The position numbers and the translations under genes were made by a program. A stretch of DNA of 64,000 nt. Source: an uncultured Bacilli bacterium (GTDB taxonomy: Bacteria > Bacillota_I > Bacilli_A > RF39 > UBA660). The stretch lies in contig CAJUHL010000001.1 in the NCBI GenBank assembly GCA_910586425.1, forward strand, positions 27,222-91,221, read 5' to 3'. The notes under the pieces were generated by a model that saw only the letters and a list, made by a program, of their open reading frames with translations, searched no databases and was not told the origin of the DNA. Numbering within the stretch: position 1 is the first letter of the stretch; the number at the start of each line of letters is the position of its first letter. This document shows positions 22,701 through 32,039 of this stretch, piece after piece.

Positions 22701-23716
22701 TAGTTGATATAGGTTTTTAAATATTCTAGAGCTTCATCAAAAGTATTAACTCCTACTATTTCAATTTCATAATCGAAATCATTTTTCAGTTGAATTGCTT
22801 CTTCATAATTTTTTCCATTGGGGACAAAGAAAATGTCAGCTTTGGCTTTTTCTGCCCCTTTTAATTTATATTTAACACCAGCAATTTGTCCCACATTTCC
22901 TTCTGAATCAATCGTTCCTGTTCCAACGATTTTTTTCCCTTTTGTAATATCTTCTTTGACTAATTGATTGTATATAGCTAGTGCCATCATCAATCCTCCA
23001 GAAGGCCCTGATTCGGAAGACTTAAAATGAAAGGTAATTTGAGGATCGGTTTCTAACTCTTGTTTTTCGGTTATCATAAGACCAATCATCTTAGCTTCTT
23101 GATAAGCAATTATTTTGGCTTGTGCTTTTTTTTCTTTTTGATTTCGTAAGATTGTAAATTCTAGTATTGTGTCTGTCTCATGAGATGCAATGATTGCTTG
23201 TAGTTCTGTTTTTTCTGTAATTGTAATTCCATTTATTTGGAGAATTTCATCCCCTACTTTTAAATCGGTTTCAGCAAGCGGATCAATGTAGGTTACGTAT
23301 AAATGACTGTTTATTTTATTGACTGTTTTTGAAGCTTTTTGATACGCTACAAGGATTGCATTTTGATTGGCCTCTTCTAACTGCAGATGGTCTCTAAAAT
23401 AGACATCTTTCAGCTCTTCATTTTCCATTACCATTTCACTTCGTTTGATGATATCCCAATCTTTTTTAAATCGGGATATTAGTAAGGTGGGAATGGTGGC
23501 TTTGCGTTCTGATACATAGGCCAAATGAAATGAACCGGTGGAAGAATAGCCTTTTTCTACTTCAATTCGGGAAGAAATATCAATGGTTCCTCCAGGTGTT
23601 TCAATATAATAAGGAAATTCATATGTAAATAGGATTAACAAAACCAAAAATAGGATGAAAAACTTTCTATTTTCTTTTACTATTTGTTTTATTTTTTGAA
23701 ATATTTGTTTGATCAT
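22700..23716 (-). CDS. ylbL: Lon-type serine protease with PDZ domain (YlbL/SepM family)
   Basis: Membrane-anchored protease. N-terminal membrane helix (FFILFLVLLILFTYEF), a PDZ domain at about residues 125-190 (YVTYIDPLAETDLKVGDEILQINGITI), and a C-terminal Lon proteolytic domain with the catalytic serine in SGPSGGLMMAL and Lys in AGVKYKLKGAEKA. Acts outside the membrane. 338 aa is normal for YlbL. Next to ylbJ on the opposite strand, keeping the ylb neighbourhood known from Bacillus. Confidence 0.92.
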   Translation of the reverse strand: MIKQIFQKIKQIVKENRKFFILFLVLLILFTYEFPYYIETPGGTIDISSRIEVEKGYSSTGSFHLAYVSERKATIPTLLISRFKKDWDIIKRSEMVMENEELKDVYFRDHLQLEEANQNAILVAYQKASKTVNKINSHLYVTYIDPLAETDLKVGDEILQINGITITEKTELQAIIASHETDTILEFTILRNQKEKKAQAKIIAYQEAKMIGLMITEKQELETDPQITFHFKSSESGPSGGLMMALAIYNQLVKEDITKGKKIVGTGTIDSEGNVGQIAGVKYKLKGAEKAKADIFFVPNGKNYEEAIQLKNDFDYEIEIVGVNTFDEALEYLKTYIN

Positions 23717-23795
23717 AAATTTATCCTCTCTTTTTATTTTATGATTATCTGTTAAATTATATCATATAATTTAACAAGTAAGGAAGTGTTTTGGT

Positions 23796-24776
23796 TTGAA
23801 AAAAATAGGAACTAGTATTTTGATTTTATTCCTTTTATTGTTTGTTGCATTTGAAATATTAACAGAGTCGAAAACCATTATGGAATCGGTTCAATTTTCT
23901 TTTCAAATTTGGCAAACTAATATCTTCCCTTCTCTTTTCCCCTTTTTTGTATTATCCGAAATTTTAATTCATTATGGGTTTGTAGAGCTATTGTCTGAAC
24001 TTTTTAGGCCCTTAATGTCAAAGTTATTTTGTATGAATGGTGCAGCTTCTTTTGTTTTTTTCATGAGTTTGGTTTCTGGATTTCCAAGTAATGCTAAATA
24101 TACAAGAGAACTTTATTTAAAAGGAATGTTAAATGCTGAAGAAGCAACTAAATTACTGACATTTACTCATTTTTCCAATCCCCTTTTTATTTTAGGGACA
24201 GTATCTCTTTTGTTTTTAAAAAATAAGGAAGTTGGCTTACTGATTTTAATTTGTCATTATGTCACCAACATAATCATTGGTTTTCTATTTCGAGGCTATT
24301 ATAAGAGTAAGAAGGAATGTGGCAAGATTTCTTTGAAACGGGCAATTGATGCCATGCATCAAAAAAGGATTCATAATCAAAAAACATTTGGGCAAATGAT
24401 TACGACAGCTCTTACCAATAGTATTCAAACATTATTATTGATTTTAGGGACAGTGACTATGTTTTTGGTTCTTACAACTATTATTGATCACAATTTGAAC
24501 TTAAATGTATTATATCAAAGTACACTTAATGGTTTTATTGAAATGACACAAGGGCTGAAATATGTAAGTATGTTGAGCATTCCTTTAAAAATAAAAAGTA
24601 TTTTGACTGTCATGATTTTATCTTTTGGAGGACTTAGTGTACATATGCAAGTATTAAGTATTATCAGTGACACCAAAATAAAATACCTGCCTTTTTTTAC
24701 TGCACGTCTTTTACATAGTGCGATTGCGGGTATTTTAATGTTTCTTTTATTTGATTTTTGGCTTTTACTTATCTAA
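23796..24776 (+). CDS. ylbJ: Sporulation integral membrane protein YlbJ
   Basis: Multi-pass membrane protein of the nucleoside-recognition (Gate) fold needed for spore cortex formation in Bacillus. Key stretch: SLFPFFVLSEILIHYGFVELL, then MNGAASFVFFMSLVSGFPSNAKYTRELY, matching the YlbJ/SpoIIIAE-associated Gate pattern. 326 aa, about eight membrane segments. The start is TTG 23796, with AAGGAAG upstream. The divergent ylbL and this gene share a short promoter region. Confidence 0.88.
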   Translation: MKKIGTSILILFLLLFVAFEILTESKTIMESVQFSFQIWQTNIFPSLFPFFVLSEILIHYGFVELLSELFRPLMSKLFCMNGAASFVFFMSLVSGFPSNAKYTRELYLKGMLNAEEATKLLTFTHFSNPLFILGTVSLLFLKNKEVGLLILICHYVTNIIIGFLFRGYYKSKKECGKISLKRAIDAMHQKRIHNQKTFGQMITTALTNSIQTLLLILGTVTMFLVLTTIIDHNLNLNVLYQSTLNGFIEMTQGLKYVSMLSIPLKIKSILTVMILSFGGLSVHMQVLSIISDTKIKYLPFFTARLLHSAIAGILMFLLFDFWLLLI

Positions 24777-25335
24777 AAAAACTATATTTTTGATGTTGCT
24801 CTTCTGTAATGTTAGTAGGTTTTGATATTCGGTTTGGAATGGATGTAATGGCTGTATTATATTGATATATAATATGAATTCCGTAGTCTTTTTCCAATAG
24901 TTTATGGTGAATTGGAATATCAATTTTTAATATGGCATTTTCTATATCTGTGGTATGAATCAGTTGGTCCTGATAGATGGAAGTTTCTACTTGCCCAATC
25001 GTGCTTCCATCTTTTAGTTCCCAAGTATAATCATGATATTGGATATGATTTTTTTCTAGATTCAATGATAGATTATAGCGATCCCCTGTTTGATATTCGA
25101 ATGTGATACAAAAAGCACCACAGCTTGTTATTTTTTTGAGTTTCAATGTTTCTAAATCTGCGTTTATTTTTTGAGTAATAATTCCTTGTTTACTTAATAA
25201 TGTTGTTTGAAAATCTCCTTTGATATATACTTCTCTTAAGGAAATGATAATTTCAAATAATAAAATAACTACAACAGAAATTAAACTAAATGTAACAATA
25301 ATTTCAATTAAGGTAAACCCTTTCTTTTTTTTCAT
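24769..25335 (-). CDS. Type IV pilin-like protein (prepilin)
   Basis: Short basic leader and prepilin peptidase motif MKKKKGFTLIEIIVTFSL with Glu at +5, followed by the usual hydrophobic helix (SVVVILLFEIIISL). The 188-aa product is of pseudopilin type with two Cys (CGAFC). Start at ATG 25335 after GAGGTGAT. It lies 14 bases after a second prepilin gene, and the two form an operon. No prepilin peptidase is in the window. Confidence 0.85.
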   Translation of the reverse strand: MKKKKGFTLIEIIVTFSLISVVVILLFEIIISLREVYIKGDFQTTLLSKQGIITQKINADLETLKLKKITSCGAFCITFEYQTGDRYNLSLNLEKNHIQYHDYTWELKDGSTIGQVETSIYQDQLIHTTDIENAILKIDIPIHHKLLEKDYGIHIIYQYNTAITSIPNRISKPTNITEEQHQKYSFFR

Positions 25336-25348
25336 TTTATCACCTCTT

Positions 25349-25840
25349 CTATGACATTTGTAACGAAGCAACGGTTCCATTTATAAATTCTACAATCAAT
25401 CGTTGTTTTTGAATATTGGAATTTGGTAAGCTTAAAATGTATTGATACATTTTTTCACTGAATGGATTGGCAATTGTTTCTTGGAGTTGTTGTTTCAAAT
25501 TGGTAAGGTCTGCTTTAACCACAATGGCTTTTTTTACATTGGCCATTTCCATTAAATTTCTACAGTATGTTTCGGATGAAATGGTAAAAGAACAAGATTC
25601 AATTTCGATGTATTCATTTGTGCTTAAAGCATTTGTAATATTACTAATATCTGTTTTAGATAAATAAGAATTGATATTTTGGACATAATAAAGTTCAGGG
25701 ATAGTATCTCTTTCAAAACTCATATCATAATTTTTTTTGATATTTGAAAATTGGACATATAAATATACAAGTGTTCCAATGACAAATGTGGAAACCAGTA
25801 AAGTTTCTGTTAAGGTAAATCCCTGTTTACTTTTTTTCAT
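25349..25840 (-). CDS. Type IV pilin-like protein (prepilin)
   Basis: 163 aa with a prepilin motif KKSKQGFTLTETLLVSTFV (Glu +5) and a helix GTLVYLYVQFSNIKK. Two Cys residues lie in SCSFTISSETYCRN. It is the first gene of a two-gene operon with a minor pilin. The divergent neighbour is a PilB-type ATPase gene, so these are likely parts of one pilus or competence pseudopilus. Confidence 0.83.
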   Translation of the reverse strand: MKKSKQGFTLTETLLVSTFVIGTLVYLYVQFSNIKKNYDMSFERDTIPELYYVQNINSYLSKTDISNITNALSTNEYIEIESCSFTISSETYCRNLMEMANVKKAIVVKADLTNLKQQLQETIANPFSEKMYQYILSLPNSNIQKQRLIVEFINGTVASLQMS

Positions 25841-25948
25841 AAGTTAACTCCTTTTTATTGTATTTATAACAAATCTATTATATAATAGTTTCAGGATAAA
25901 TGCTAGTCCTAAGTTGAATAAAAAGGAATATAAAGGGGTTGTGAATCC

Positions 25949-27445
25949 ATGTTAAAAAAATTTGATTTTGAAAAAATGCCAGTCGTAGAAATTGTAAACG
26001 ATATTTTAGTCGACGCCAGTAAACGAGGTGCGAGTGATATTCACTTTGATCCACTCGATAAGTATATGAAGGTTCGTATTCGAATTGATGGGGCTTTAAT
26101 TGACTACGCTGAAATACCAAATACTATTAAGAAAAATTTAATTACACGTGTAAAAATTATTTCTGGAATGAATATTACAGAGACGAGATTGCCACAAGAT
26201 GGTGCGATTAAGGCCACTTTGCAAGATGTCAATTTAGATTTGCGTGTTTCTTGTCTCCCTACCTTGGATGGAGAAAAAATAGTTATTCGTATTTTAGATT
26301 ACAGTATGAGTTCTAGTGGATTAGAGACATTAGGGTTTAGTGAGAGAAATTATCAAAAAGTATTAAAAATGATTTCTATGCCTAATGGAATTATTTTGGT
26401 TACAGGAGCAACTGGTTCTGGAAAATCGACAACAGTATATTCGATTTTGCAGCGCTTGAATCGTGAGGATACCAATATTATTACAGTAGAAGATCCGATT
26501 GAAATGAATATTGAAGGTGTAAACCAAGTTCAAACCAATAGTGAAATTGGACTTACATTCGCAACAGCATTGCGTTCCATTTTGCGTCAAGACCCTAATG
26601 TTATTATGATTGGAGAAATTCGTGATACTGAAACAGCTCGTATTGCGGTTCGTGCTTCTATTACAGGACATATCGTATTATCTACAATTCATACCAATAG
26701 TTCACTGAATACGATTGAACGTTTATTGGATATGGAAGTAGAACGATATTTACTCGCAAGTGCCTTAACTGGTATTATTTCACAGAAATTAGCACGTCGT
26801 TTATGTCCACATTGTCGGCAAATAAAGAAAACAAATCAATATGAAAAAGATTTATTTAAGAAGGTATTGCATCGCGATATTGATGAGATATATACAACTG
26901 ATGGATGCGAAGAATGTGGAAATGGGTACAAAGGTCGTATTGCAATTCAAGAGGTCCTACTGGTTAATCAAGAAATTAAGGATGCGATTAGCAGTAATCT
27001 TCCAAAAGAAAAATTGCGAGAGTTAGTATATCGAGCAGATGTAACTACTTTATTAGAAGATGGGCTTGAAAAAGTAGCCAATGGACTTACTACTTTTGAA
27101 GAAGTGTTGAAATTAATTGAACTTGAAAATGATGATCGTAAAGATAGTGGTTCTTATGATTTAAAATCAGCACTCGATTACACTTCTATAGCACAAGAAC
27201 AATCTCAACCAAAATCGGAACAGAAACAGTCTTTTGTAGCTGATTATGTGGAAGATGTGATTCCAGAAAAATCGATTTGGGAAACCACAGAATTAGAAAA
27301 GGAAAATAAATTAGATGATTCCTTTGACGCTTTTTTAAAGGATATTAAAAAGAAACCAGCAGAAAGCAAAAAAGAGATTTTAACTAAAAAAGAAGAAGAT
27401 TCCTTCTCTTTGGATGATGATGATTTGATGAATATGGAATTTTAA
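25949..27445 (+). CDS. PilB/GspE-type assembly ATPase
   Basis: Cytoplasmic ATPase that powers type IV pilus or ComG-like pseudopilus assembly. N-terminal part ASKRGASDIHFDP; Walker A GATGSGKST (153-161); Asp box and Walker B (NVIMIGEIRDTETA); His box HIVLSTIHTN; and a zinc-binding tetracysteine (CPHC ... CEEC). The last 100 residues are acidic and disordered, an extension not usual in ComGA. The 498-aa length is between ComGA and PilB. A PilC/ComGB partner is absent here. Divergent from two prepilins. Confidence 0.92.
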   Translation: MLKKFDFEKMPVVEIVNDILVDASKRGASDIHFDPLDKYMKVRIRIDGALIDYAEIPNTIKKNLITRVKIISGMNITETRLPQDGAIKATLQDVNLDLRVSCLPTLDGEKIVIRILDYSMSSSGLETLGFSERNYQKVLKMISMPNGIILVTGATGSGKSTTVYSILQRLNREDTNIITVEDPIEMNIEGVNQVQTNSEIGLTFATALRSILRQDPNVIMIGEIRDTETARIAVRASITGHIVLSTIHTNSSLNTIERLLDMEVERYLLASALTGIISQKLARRLCPHCRQIKKTNQYEKDLFKKVLHRDIDEIYTTDGCEECGNGYKGRIAIQEVLLVNQEIKDAISSNLPKEKLRELVYRADVTTLLEDGLEKVANGLTTFEEVLKLIELENDDRKDSGSYDLKSALDYTSIAQEQSQPKSEQKQSFVADYVEDVIPEKSIWETTELEKENKLDDSFDAFLKDIKKKPAESKKEILTKKEEDSFSLDDDDLMNMEF

Positions 27446-27469
27446 AACAGATTGAATATCTGTTTTTTT
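27444..27469 (+). terminator. Intrinsic terminator
   Basis: AAACAGAT-tgaat-ATCTGTTT followed by a T-run directly after the ATPase gene stop. Confidence 0.85.
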
Positions 27470-27477
27470 CTGGGCAT

Positions 27478-28422
27478 TTAGAGACTTAAAATAAATAATT
27501 CCAATCCTATATTTTTATCTGTTTTTCCACTTTTAATTTCATAATCTAAATGTGATAATTGTTTTAAATAGTTAAGTAACGTCTCTTCCTGAAAGGAGCG
27601 ACTTTTTTCTAATGCAAGTTTAATTCGATAAGGATGAACATTCAAAGAAGAAGAAATGTCTTTTTCTGAGTATCCTTTTTTAATCAGTTGTTTTGCTTGA
27701 TACATAATTCGAAATTGATTGGCAAGCAAAATCATAATTTTGATGGGTTCTTCCCCTATTTTTATCATTTCTGCATAGCTTTCTAGAGCTCTTTCTTTGT
27801 TTTTAGTTACAATGTTGTCTAGTAGTGTGAAAATATCGATATCTACTGTTTTACAAGTAACATCTATAATATCTTGTTTTGTAATTTGCAAATCCTTATT
27901 TTTATAGGTTTTTAATTTTTGAATTTCTTGCTCCAAAATGGAAAGTTGGTTACCAACACGATGGATAAGAAACGTTGCTTCTTTTTCCTCTATTTGGTAT
28001 GGTTTTAACATAGAAATAACATATTGTGTTTGGTTGGCTAAAGGTGCAAATTCTTTCACTATTCCATTTAATTTCATTTCAGTTACAAGTTTTTTTCTTT
28101 TATCAATTGTATCTTTATTTACAATAAAAAATAATAATGTATCCTCATTGGGTTGTTTTAAATAGGAAATTAGTATTTCTATAGTTTGTTCTGGTAATTT
28201 TTTGTTTGTAGTTCCTGTAAAAATATAGCTATTTTCAACGATGATAGCTTTTTTATCTCCAAATAAAGAAATGGTAGTAGCATCTTCGATAATGTCTTTT
28301 AATTGACTATTTTCTAAATCATAAGTATTTTGATTCATCGTTTGGATTTTTTCTTTTGCAAGAATGGTTTCTATTTCTTTTTTGATTAAATAGTATTCTG
28401 TCCCATAAAACAAATATGTCAT
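27478..28422 (-). CDS. holA: DNA polymerase III delta subunit
   Basis: Clamp-loader subunit that opens the beta clamp. 314 aa: N-terminal TYLFYGTEYYLIKKEIE, then SLFGDKKAIIVENSYIF, and C-terminal helical part (ILLANQFRIMYQAKQLIKKGYSEKDIS, NVHPYRIKLALEKS) typical of HolA. Start at ATG 28422 by the AGGTGAG site; a GTG three codons earlier is the outer alternative. It normally sits near rpsT and gpr in Bacillota, roughly as here. Confidence 0.93.
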   Translation of the reverse strand: MTYLFYGTEYYLIKKEIETILAKEKIQTMNQNTYDLENSQLKDIIEDATTISLFGDKKAIIVENSYIFTGTTNKKLPEQTIEILISYLKQPNEDTLLFFIVNKDTIDKRKKLVTEMKLNGIVKEFAPLANQTQYVISMLKPYQIEEKEATFLIHRVGNQLSILEQEIQKLKTYKNKDLQITKQDIIDVTCKTVDIDIFTLLDNIVTKNKERALESYAEMIKIGEEPIKIMILLANQFRIMYQAKQLIKKGYSEKDISSSLNVHPYRIKLALEKSRSFQEETLLNYLKQLSHLDYEIKSGKTDKNIGLELFILSL

Positions 28423-28460
28423 ACTTCTCACCTATTTCATTATAGCAAATTTGGGAATGA

Positions 28461-28486
28461 AAAAAAAGCAATCCTGTGCTTTTTCC
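28461..28486 (-). terminator. Intrinsic terminator of the FMN/flavin operon
   Basis: On the - strand: stem AAAAAGC / GCTTTTT with a short loop, then a T-run, 15 bases after the FMN-binding gene stop. Confidence 0.65.
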
Positions 28487-28500
28487 ATTTAAACTTTTTC

Positions 28501-28992
28501 TTATTTTTTTGCTTGAATCATTGCTTCACTGATTGCTTTGATATAGGTATCTGAAGTAATAGTAACCCCACTAATGACATCTAAATCTAATTTTGTTTGC
28601 TTTTCATCAGACCATTTTACCCAATCTAAATTTTGTTCTTCTATTACTTTTTGCTCAATTTGTTGAACTTGTTCATACCACTCTGCTCCACCTGGAATCA
28701 AACCAATGTTAGCAGATGTTTCTTTCATCGCATAATCATCCTTTAACGCTTTTTTGGTTGTAATGACACCTTCTGCCGTTTGATAGGTAGAATCGATATA
28801 ACAGCTTTCTATATTGCCATATTTACCTACATAAATAGTCGCAGTTGTTATATATTGTTTTCCATAAGATTCATATGGAACAATTCCAGTATATGTTCCT
28901 GTTAGATAAATACCTTCTTTTTCGACTTTTTCACAACCACATAATACCATACTGAATAAAACAAGGATGGTCATTTGTACTATTTTTTTCAT
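28501..28992 (-). CDS. FMN-binding domain lipoprotein
   Basis: 163-aa lipoprotein: signal peptide with lipobox VLCGC, then an FMN-binding domain (compare RnfG/PplA) ending in the classic flavinylation segment LDVISGVTITSDTYIKAISEA, where the Thr of SGVT-I-TS would carry the covalent FMN. The enzyme that adds it (ApbE) is encoded three genes upstream in the same operon. It is probably an extracytoplasmic electron carrier. Only one FMN domain is present, whereas Listeria PplA has two. Confidence 0.9.
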   Translation of the reverse strand: MKKIVQMTILVLFSMVLCGCEKVEKEGIYLTGTYTGIVPYESYGKQYITTATIYVGKYGNIESCYIDSTYQTAEGVITTKKALKDDYAMKETSANIGLIPGGAEWYEQVQQIEQKVIEEQNLDWVKWSDEKQTKLDLDVISGVTITSDTYIKAISEAMIQAKK

Positions 28993-29035
28993 TGTTACAC
29001 TTCCTATTCTGTTTCTATTATACCCAATTATGGTT

Positions 29036-29539
29036 TTATTTACAATCTCCTTTTGCGATATAATGTAAAACCTGTTTGGAAAAATATCCTGTAATCATTC
29101 CAGTTACTAACGAGAATAATATCATCCATGGGAGATAATAGATTATTTTGGGCATATGTAAGAGAAATTGTGCTGCGAAAAATTGTCCAATGCTATGAAA
29201 AATAGACCCTAGTATACTTATTCCAATAATGGAAAGTTTGCTTTGAACAACCAATGACATCATTCCTACACTAAAAATGGCTCCTGTAAGACTAAAGAAA
29301 AAGGTAATACTAAATATCCCTGTTCGCAATATTCCCATTAAAAAGACTCTTAAAATTGCAAGCAAAAATGCTTCTTTTCTGCCATATAAAAATAATGTTA
29401 TTACCACAATGATATTGGCCATTCCTAGTTTCATTCCAGGAACCATTCCATTGATTATGGGGAAGATACTTTCTAAAATACTGAGTAATATAGAAATTGC
29501 AAGAAACATAGATAGTCGTGTTAGTTTTTTATATTCCAT
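29036..29539 (-). CDS. Gx transporter family membrane protein (EetB/HepS-like)
   Basis: 167 aa with five or six membrane helices and the family start MEYKKLTRLSMFLAISILLSILE...PGMKLGMANIIVVITLF. Members are often named heptaprenyl diphosphate synthase component I or Gx transporter. In flavin-based extracellular electron transfer loci the gene sits beside a NusG-II protein, ApbE and an FMN-binding protein, exactly as here. Its molecular role, quinone or flavin related, is unsettled. Confidence 0.85.
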   Translation of the reverse strand: MEYKKLTRLSMFLAISILLSILESIFPIINGMVPGMKLGMANIIVVITLFLYGRKEAFLLAILRVFLMGILRTGIFSITFFFSLTGAIFSVGMMSLVVQSKLSIIGISILGSIFHSIGQFFAAQFLLHMPKIIYYLPWMILFSLVTGMITGYFSKQVLHYIAKGDCK

Positions 29540-29543
29540 GATT

Positions 29544-29909
29544 TCACCTAACTACAGTATCGACTGTACCTTTCGCTTCTATTTCTATCACGATTCGATT
29601 GGGTAAACAAATAATAGTTTCACTACTTTTACTAATATAACCTTGTTTGGAACAGATATGAAGAGGACTATTTTCTTCTTTGACTCTAATTTTTCCATGG
29701 TTGACTTCTATTATAACCAAACCGTTTTTTCCCTCAATGGTATATTCTTTTTGATCATTTTGTGATAAATCAATGGTTTTTATTAATTCATTTTCATAAT
29801 ATATGTTCGCAGTGGCGGGAACAGTTTGATGCATGGTAGAAAATAAAAGTAGTGTAACAATGGTAATGGTCAAAATGCCTATAATCAATCGAATATCATT
29901 TTTGTTCAT
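29544..29909 (-). CDS. NusG domain II-containing membrane-anchored protein (EetA-like)
   Basis: 121 aa: N-terminal membrane helix (IRLIIGILTITIVTLLLF), then a NusG domain II fold outside the membrane with IDLSQNDQKEYTIEGKNGLVIIEV and SPLHICSKQGYISKSSETIICLPNRIVIEI. Despite the domain name it is not a transcription factor. Overlaps the apbE stop by 14 bases and precedes the Gx transporter by 4, so the operon is tightly coupled. Confidence 0.85.
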   Translation of the reverse strand: MNKNDIRLIIGILTITIVTLLLFSTMHQTVPATANIYYENELIKTIDLSQNDQKEYTIEGKNGLVIIEVNHGKIRVKEENSPLHICSKQGYISKSSETIICLPNRIVIEIEAKGTVDTVVR

Positions 29910-30915
29910 AGATATGCATTCCTGCTGAAGTAATTATTTCATTTTGATTGGTATACCAAATGGCCTCTATGTCTAAAGAAGCTACGAGTGCTTGTCCTTC
30001 TTCTATTGGCATTAAAAATAAAATAGTGGATAGTACATCACCCAAACGGCTATCTTGGGTAATGACAGTGACACTTTTCATATACTGAACGGGCATGAAT
30101 GTATTGGGATCAATAATATGATGGTATTTTGTTCCTTCATATTCATAATATCGTTCATAACCACCACTTGTGACAACGCTGATATTTTTTCCATAAATAA
30201 TTTTACAAACTTCTCCTGTGTTACTATTTGGATCTTCAATTCCAATTGAAAAATGTTCTTTGTTTTTAGGATTGCCTACTTTGACATTGCCCCCTGCATT
30301 GATTAGATAATGTTGCATACCGATTGATTCTAAATATTCGCCTACCATTTCTGTTGCATATCCTTTCGCAATGGCACCCAAATCGATATTCACATGGTTA
30401 TTTTGAATTTGGTTATTTTCAAGTAAAACGATATCTTCTATGGAAGCAGTATTTTGCTGTCTTAATTCTTCTAATGTGGGAATACCCGTTTGGTTTTCTC
30501 TTACATGTTTCCATATATCAGTGATATTTCCGATACTGATATCTAATTTTCCATTACTTTTTTGATACCATTCTTTTCCATATGCGATCATCTTATAGAG
30601 TCGTGTATCTAGTGTTAGCGTTTCTTCTTCCATATCATTGTGATGAATGGTATATAAATTTATCATTCCATCATAGGGTTGATAACGGTCTGCAAGTTGA
30701 TGATATTCTTGATAGATTTTATCTATTTGTTCGAAGGCTTGTTTTATTTTCTTTTCATTGTTATCATACAATTTTACATAAATATAAGTATCCATATAAA
30801 AGAAATTTTGGGAATACTCTGTTTGTTTCTTTTTGGTACTTTGATAGAAGATTAGGACACCTATTAATAAAATAGGAATAAGTGACCATATCATTTTATT
30901 GATTTTTTCTTGCAT
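29896..30915 (-). CDS. apbE: FAD:protein FMN transferase (ApbE)
   Basis: Transfers FMN from FAD to a Thr of FMN-binding proteins outside the membrane. 339 aa with an N-terminal anchor (IWSLIPILLIGVLIFYQ). Family motifs: FFYMDTYIYVKLY, DLGAIAKGYATEMV, LINAGGNVKVG, and a late metal-binding segment SRLGDVLSTILF. First gene of the four-gene flavin operon. Its likely substrate is the lipoprotein at the end of the operon. Confidence 0.93.
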   Translation of the reverse strand: MQEKINKMIWSLIPILLIGVLIFYQSTKKKQTEYSQNFFYMDTYIYVKLYDNNEKKIKQAFEQIDKIYQEYHQLADRYQPYDGMINLYTIHHNDMEEETLTLDTRLYKMIAYGKEWYQKSNGKLDISIGNITDIWKHVRENQTGIPTLEELRQQNTASIEDIVLLENNQIQNNHVNIDLGAIAKGYATEMVGEYLESIGMQHYLINAGGNVKVGNPKNKEHFSIGIEDPNSNTGEVCKIIYGKNISVVTSGGYERYYEYEGTKYHHIIDPNTFMPVQYMKSVTVITQDSRLGDVLSTILFLMPIEEGQALVASLDIEAIWYTNQNEIITSAGMHIYEQK

Positions 30916-30987
30916 ATTATCCCTACTTTCTTATTATCAGTTTACTATAATTTGACTTGATTTTCAAGTGGAACTATGGAATTCAAG

Positions 30988-31016
30988 AAAAAAGAAAAGC
31001 GTTTACTTTTCTTTTA
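30988..31016 (-). terminator. Intrinsic terminator
   Basis: AAAAGAAAAG / CTTTTCTTTT stem with a 6-base loop, overlapping the glycosyltransferase stop. Confidence 0.75.
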
Positions 31017-32007
31017 AAACATAATGATATAAATCTGCAAGTTGTTTCCCAGCTCGTTTGATTTCTCTTGGTTTTACCATTTGATAGCCTTCTTCTACCA
31101 AAGATGGGAGTTTTCCTTCCAAAATGGCAATGGTTTTTTCTTCAAATTCATCAATTGTTTTAGCCTTGTATACTTGTTTTCCATCTTCTAGAAATGTGAA
31201 TATGGGAATATCGGATATTAAAGCTGGTATTTTTTCAGTAAGTGCTTCTAAAATAGGAATACCTTCTGTTTCTTCTAAAGTTGGAAAAATATATAAATCT
31301 GCGCCACTATAGGCACCACGCAAGATATTTGGCTCTACATAGCCTGCAAATACTAGATTGTTTAATTGTGTGTGAACTGCTTTTTTGACTTTTCGTGGAG
31401 AAAAGGTTAAAGGGGAATATCCAAACCAAATAAATTGGTATTGAGGTAATCTTTTGGCAAGTTCTACAAAGGTTAAAATTCCTTTTCGCTCTAAATATAA
31501 TCCAACACCCATCACTACTTTATCGGTTTCTTTGTATCCAAATTGTTTTCTAAATTGTTTCCCTTGCTCTTCGTTCCGCTCAAAAAAAGTCATATCAATT
31601 CCATTAGAAATGGCAGTGATGGGACGATTGAGATGGTAGCTTTCCAATATTTTTTTCGAATATTCTGTAGGTGTTACTATATGATCTCCTAGGCGGTAGC
31701 ATTTACAAATCCATTTTTTAAAAAGAGGAGCAAGTTGATTGGAGAATATGAAAGAATTGCGAAAATCTTCTTCTGTTGAGTGGGCATGATAAATTACTTT
31801 TTTTCCTTGTTTTTTGGCCTTTTTAGCCATATAATATGATTTTGGTCCATAAAAGTTAATATGTATAATATCATAATCTTTGCATTTGGGGTTGGTTGTA
31901 TATTCTATTTTGTTATCTTCTAATGCCTTTTTTTGATGTTGAATCGCCTTTCCAAGGCCTGACTTTCCATTTAATTTTGCAAATTCTGTATACAATAGTA
32001 TTTTCAT
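31003..32007 (-). CDS. Glycosyltransferase, GT4 family
   Basis: 334-aa GT-B fold enzyme: N-terminal KLNGKSGLGKAIQHQKKAL, middle SNGIDMTFFERNEE, and the GT4 nucleotide-sugar signature GADLYIFPTLEETEGIPILEAL with the E-x7-E pair. Start at ATG 32007, 4 bases after AGGTGAC, in preference to GTG 32016. Related to Bacilli enzymes that glycosylate diacylglycerol, but the substrate cannot be read. It is near GDPD and spore genes, without a clear operon. Confidence 0.88.
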   Translation of the reverse strand: MKILLYTEFAKLNGKSGLGKAIQHQKKALEDNKIEYTTNPKCKDYDIIHINFYGPKSYYMAKKAKKQGKKVIYHAHSTEEDFRNSFIFSNQLAPLFKKWICKCYRLGDHIVTPTEYSKKILESYHLNRPITAISNGIDMTFFERNEEQGKQFRKQFGYKETDKVVMGVGLYLERKGILTFVELAKRLPQYQFIWFGYSPLTFSPRKVKKAVHTQLNNLVFAGYVEPNILRGAYSGADLYIFPTLEETEGIPILEALTEKIPALISDIPIFTFLEDGKQVYKAKTIDEFEEKTIAILEGKLPSLVEEGYQMVKPREIKRAGKQLADLYHYVLKEK

Positions 32008-32039
32008 ATGAGTCACCTAAATCAATTATAACATAGTTT

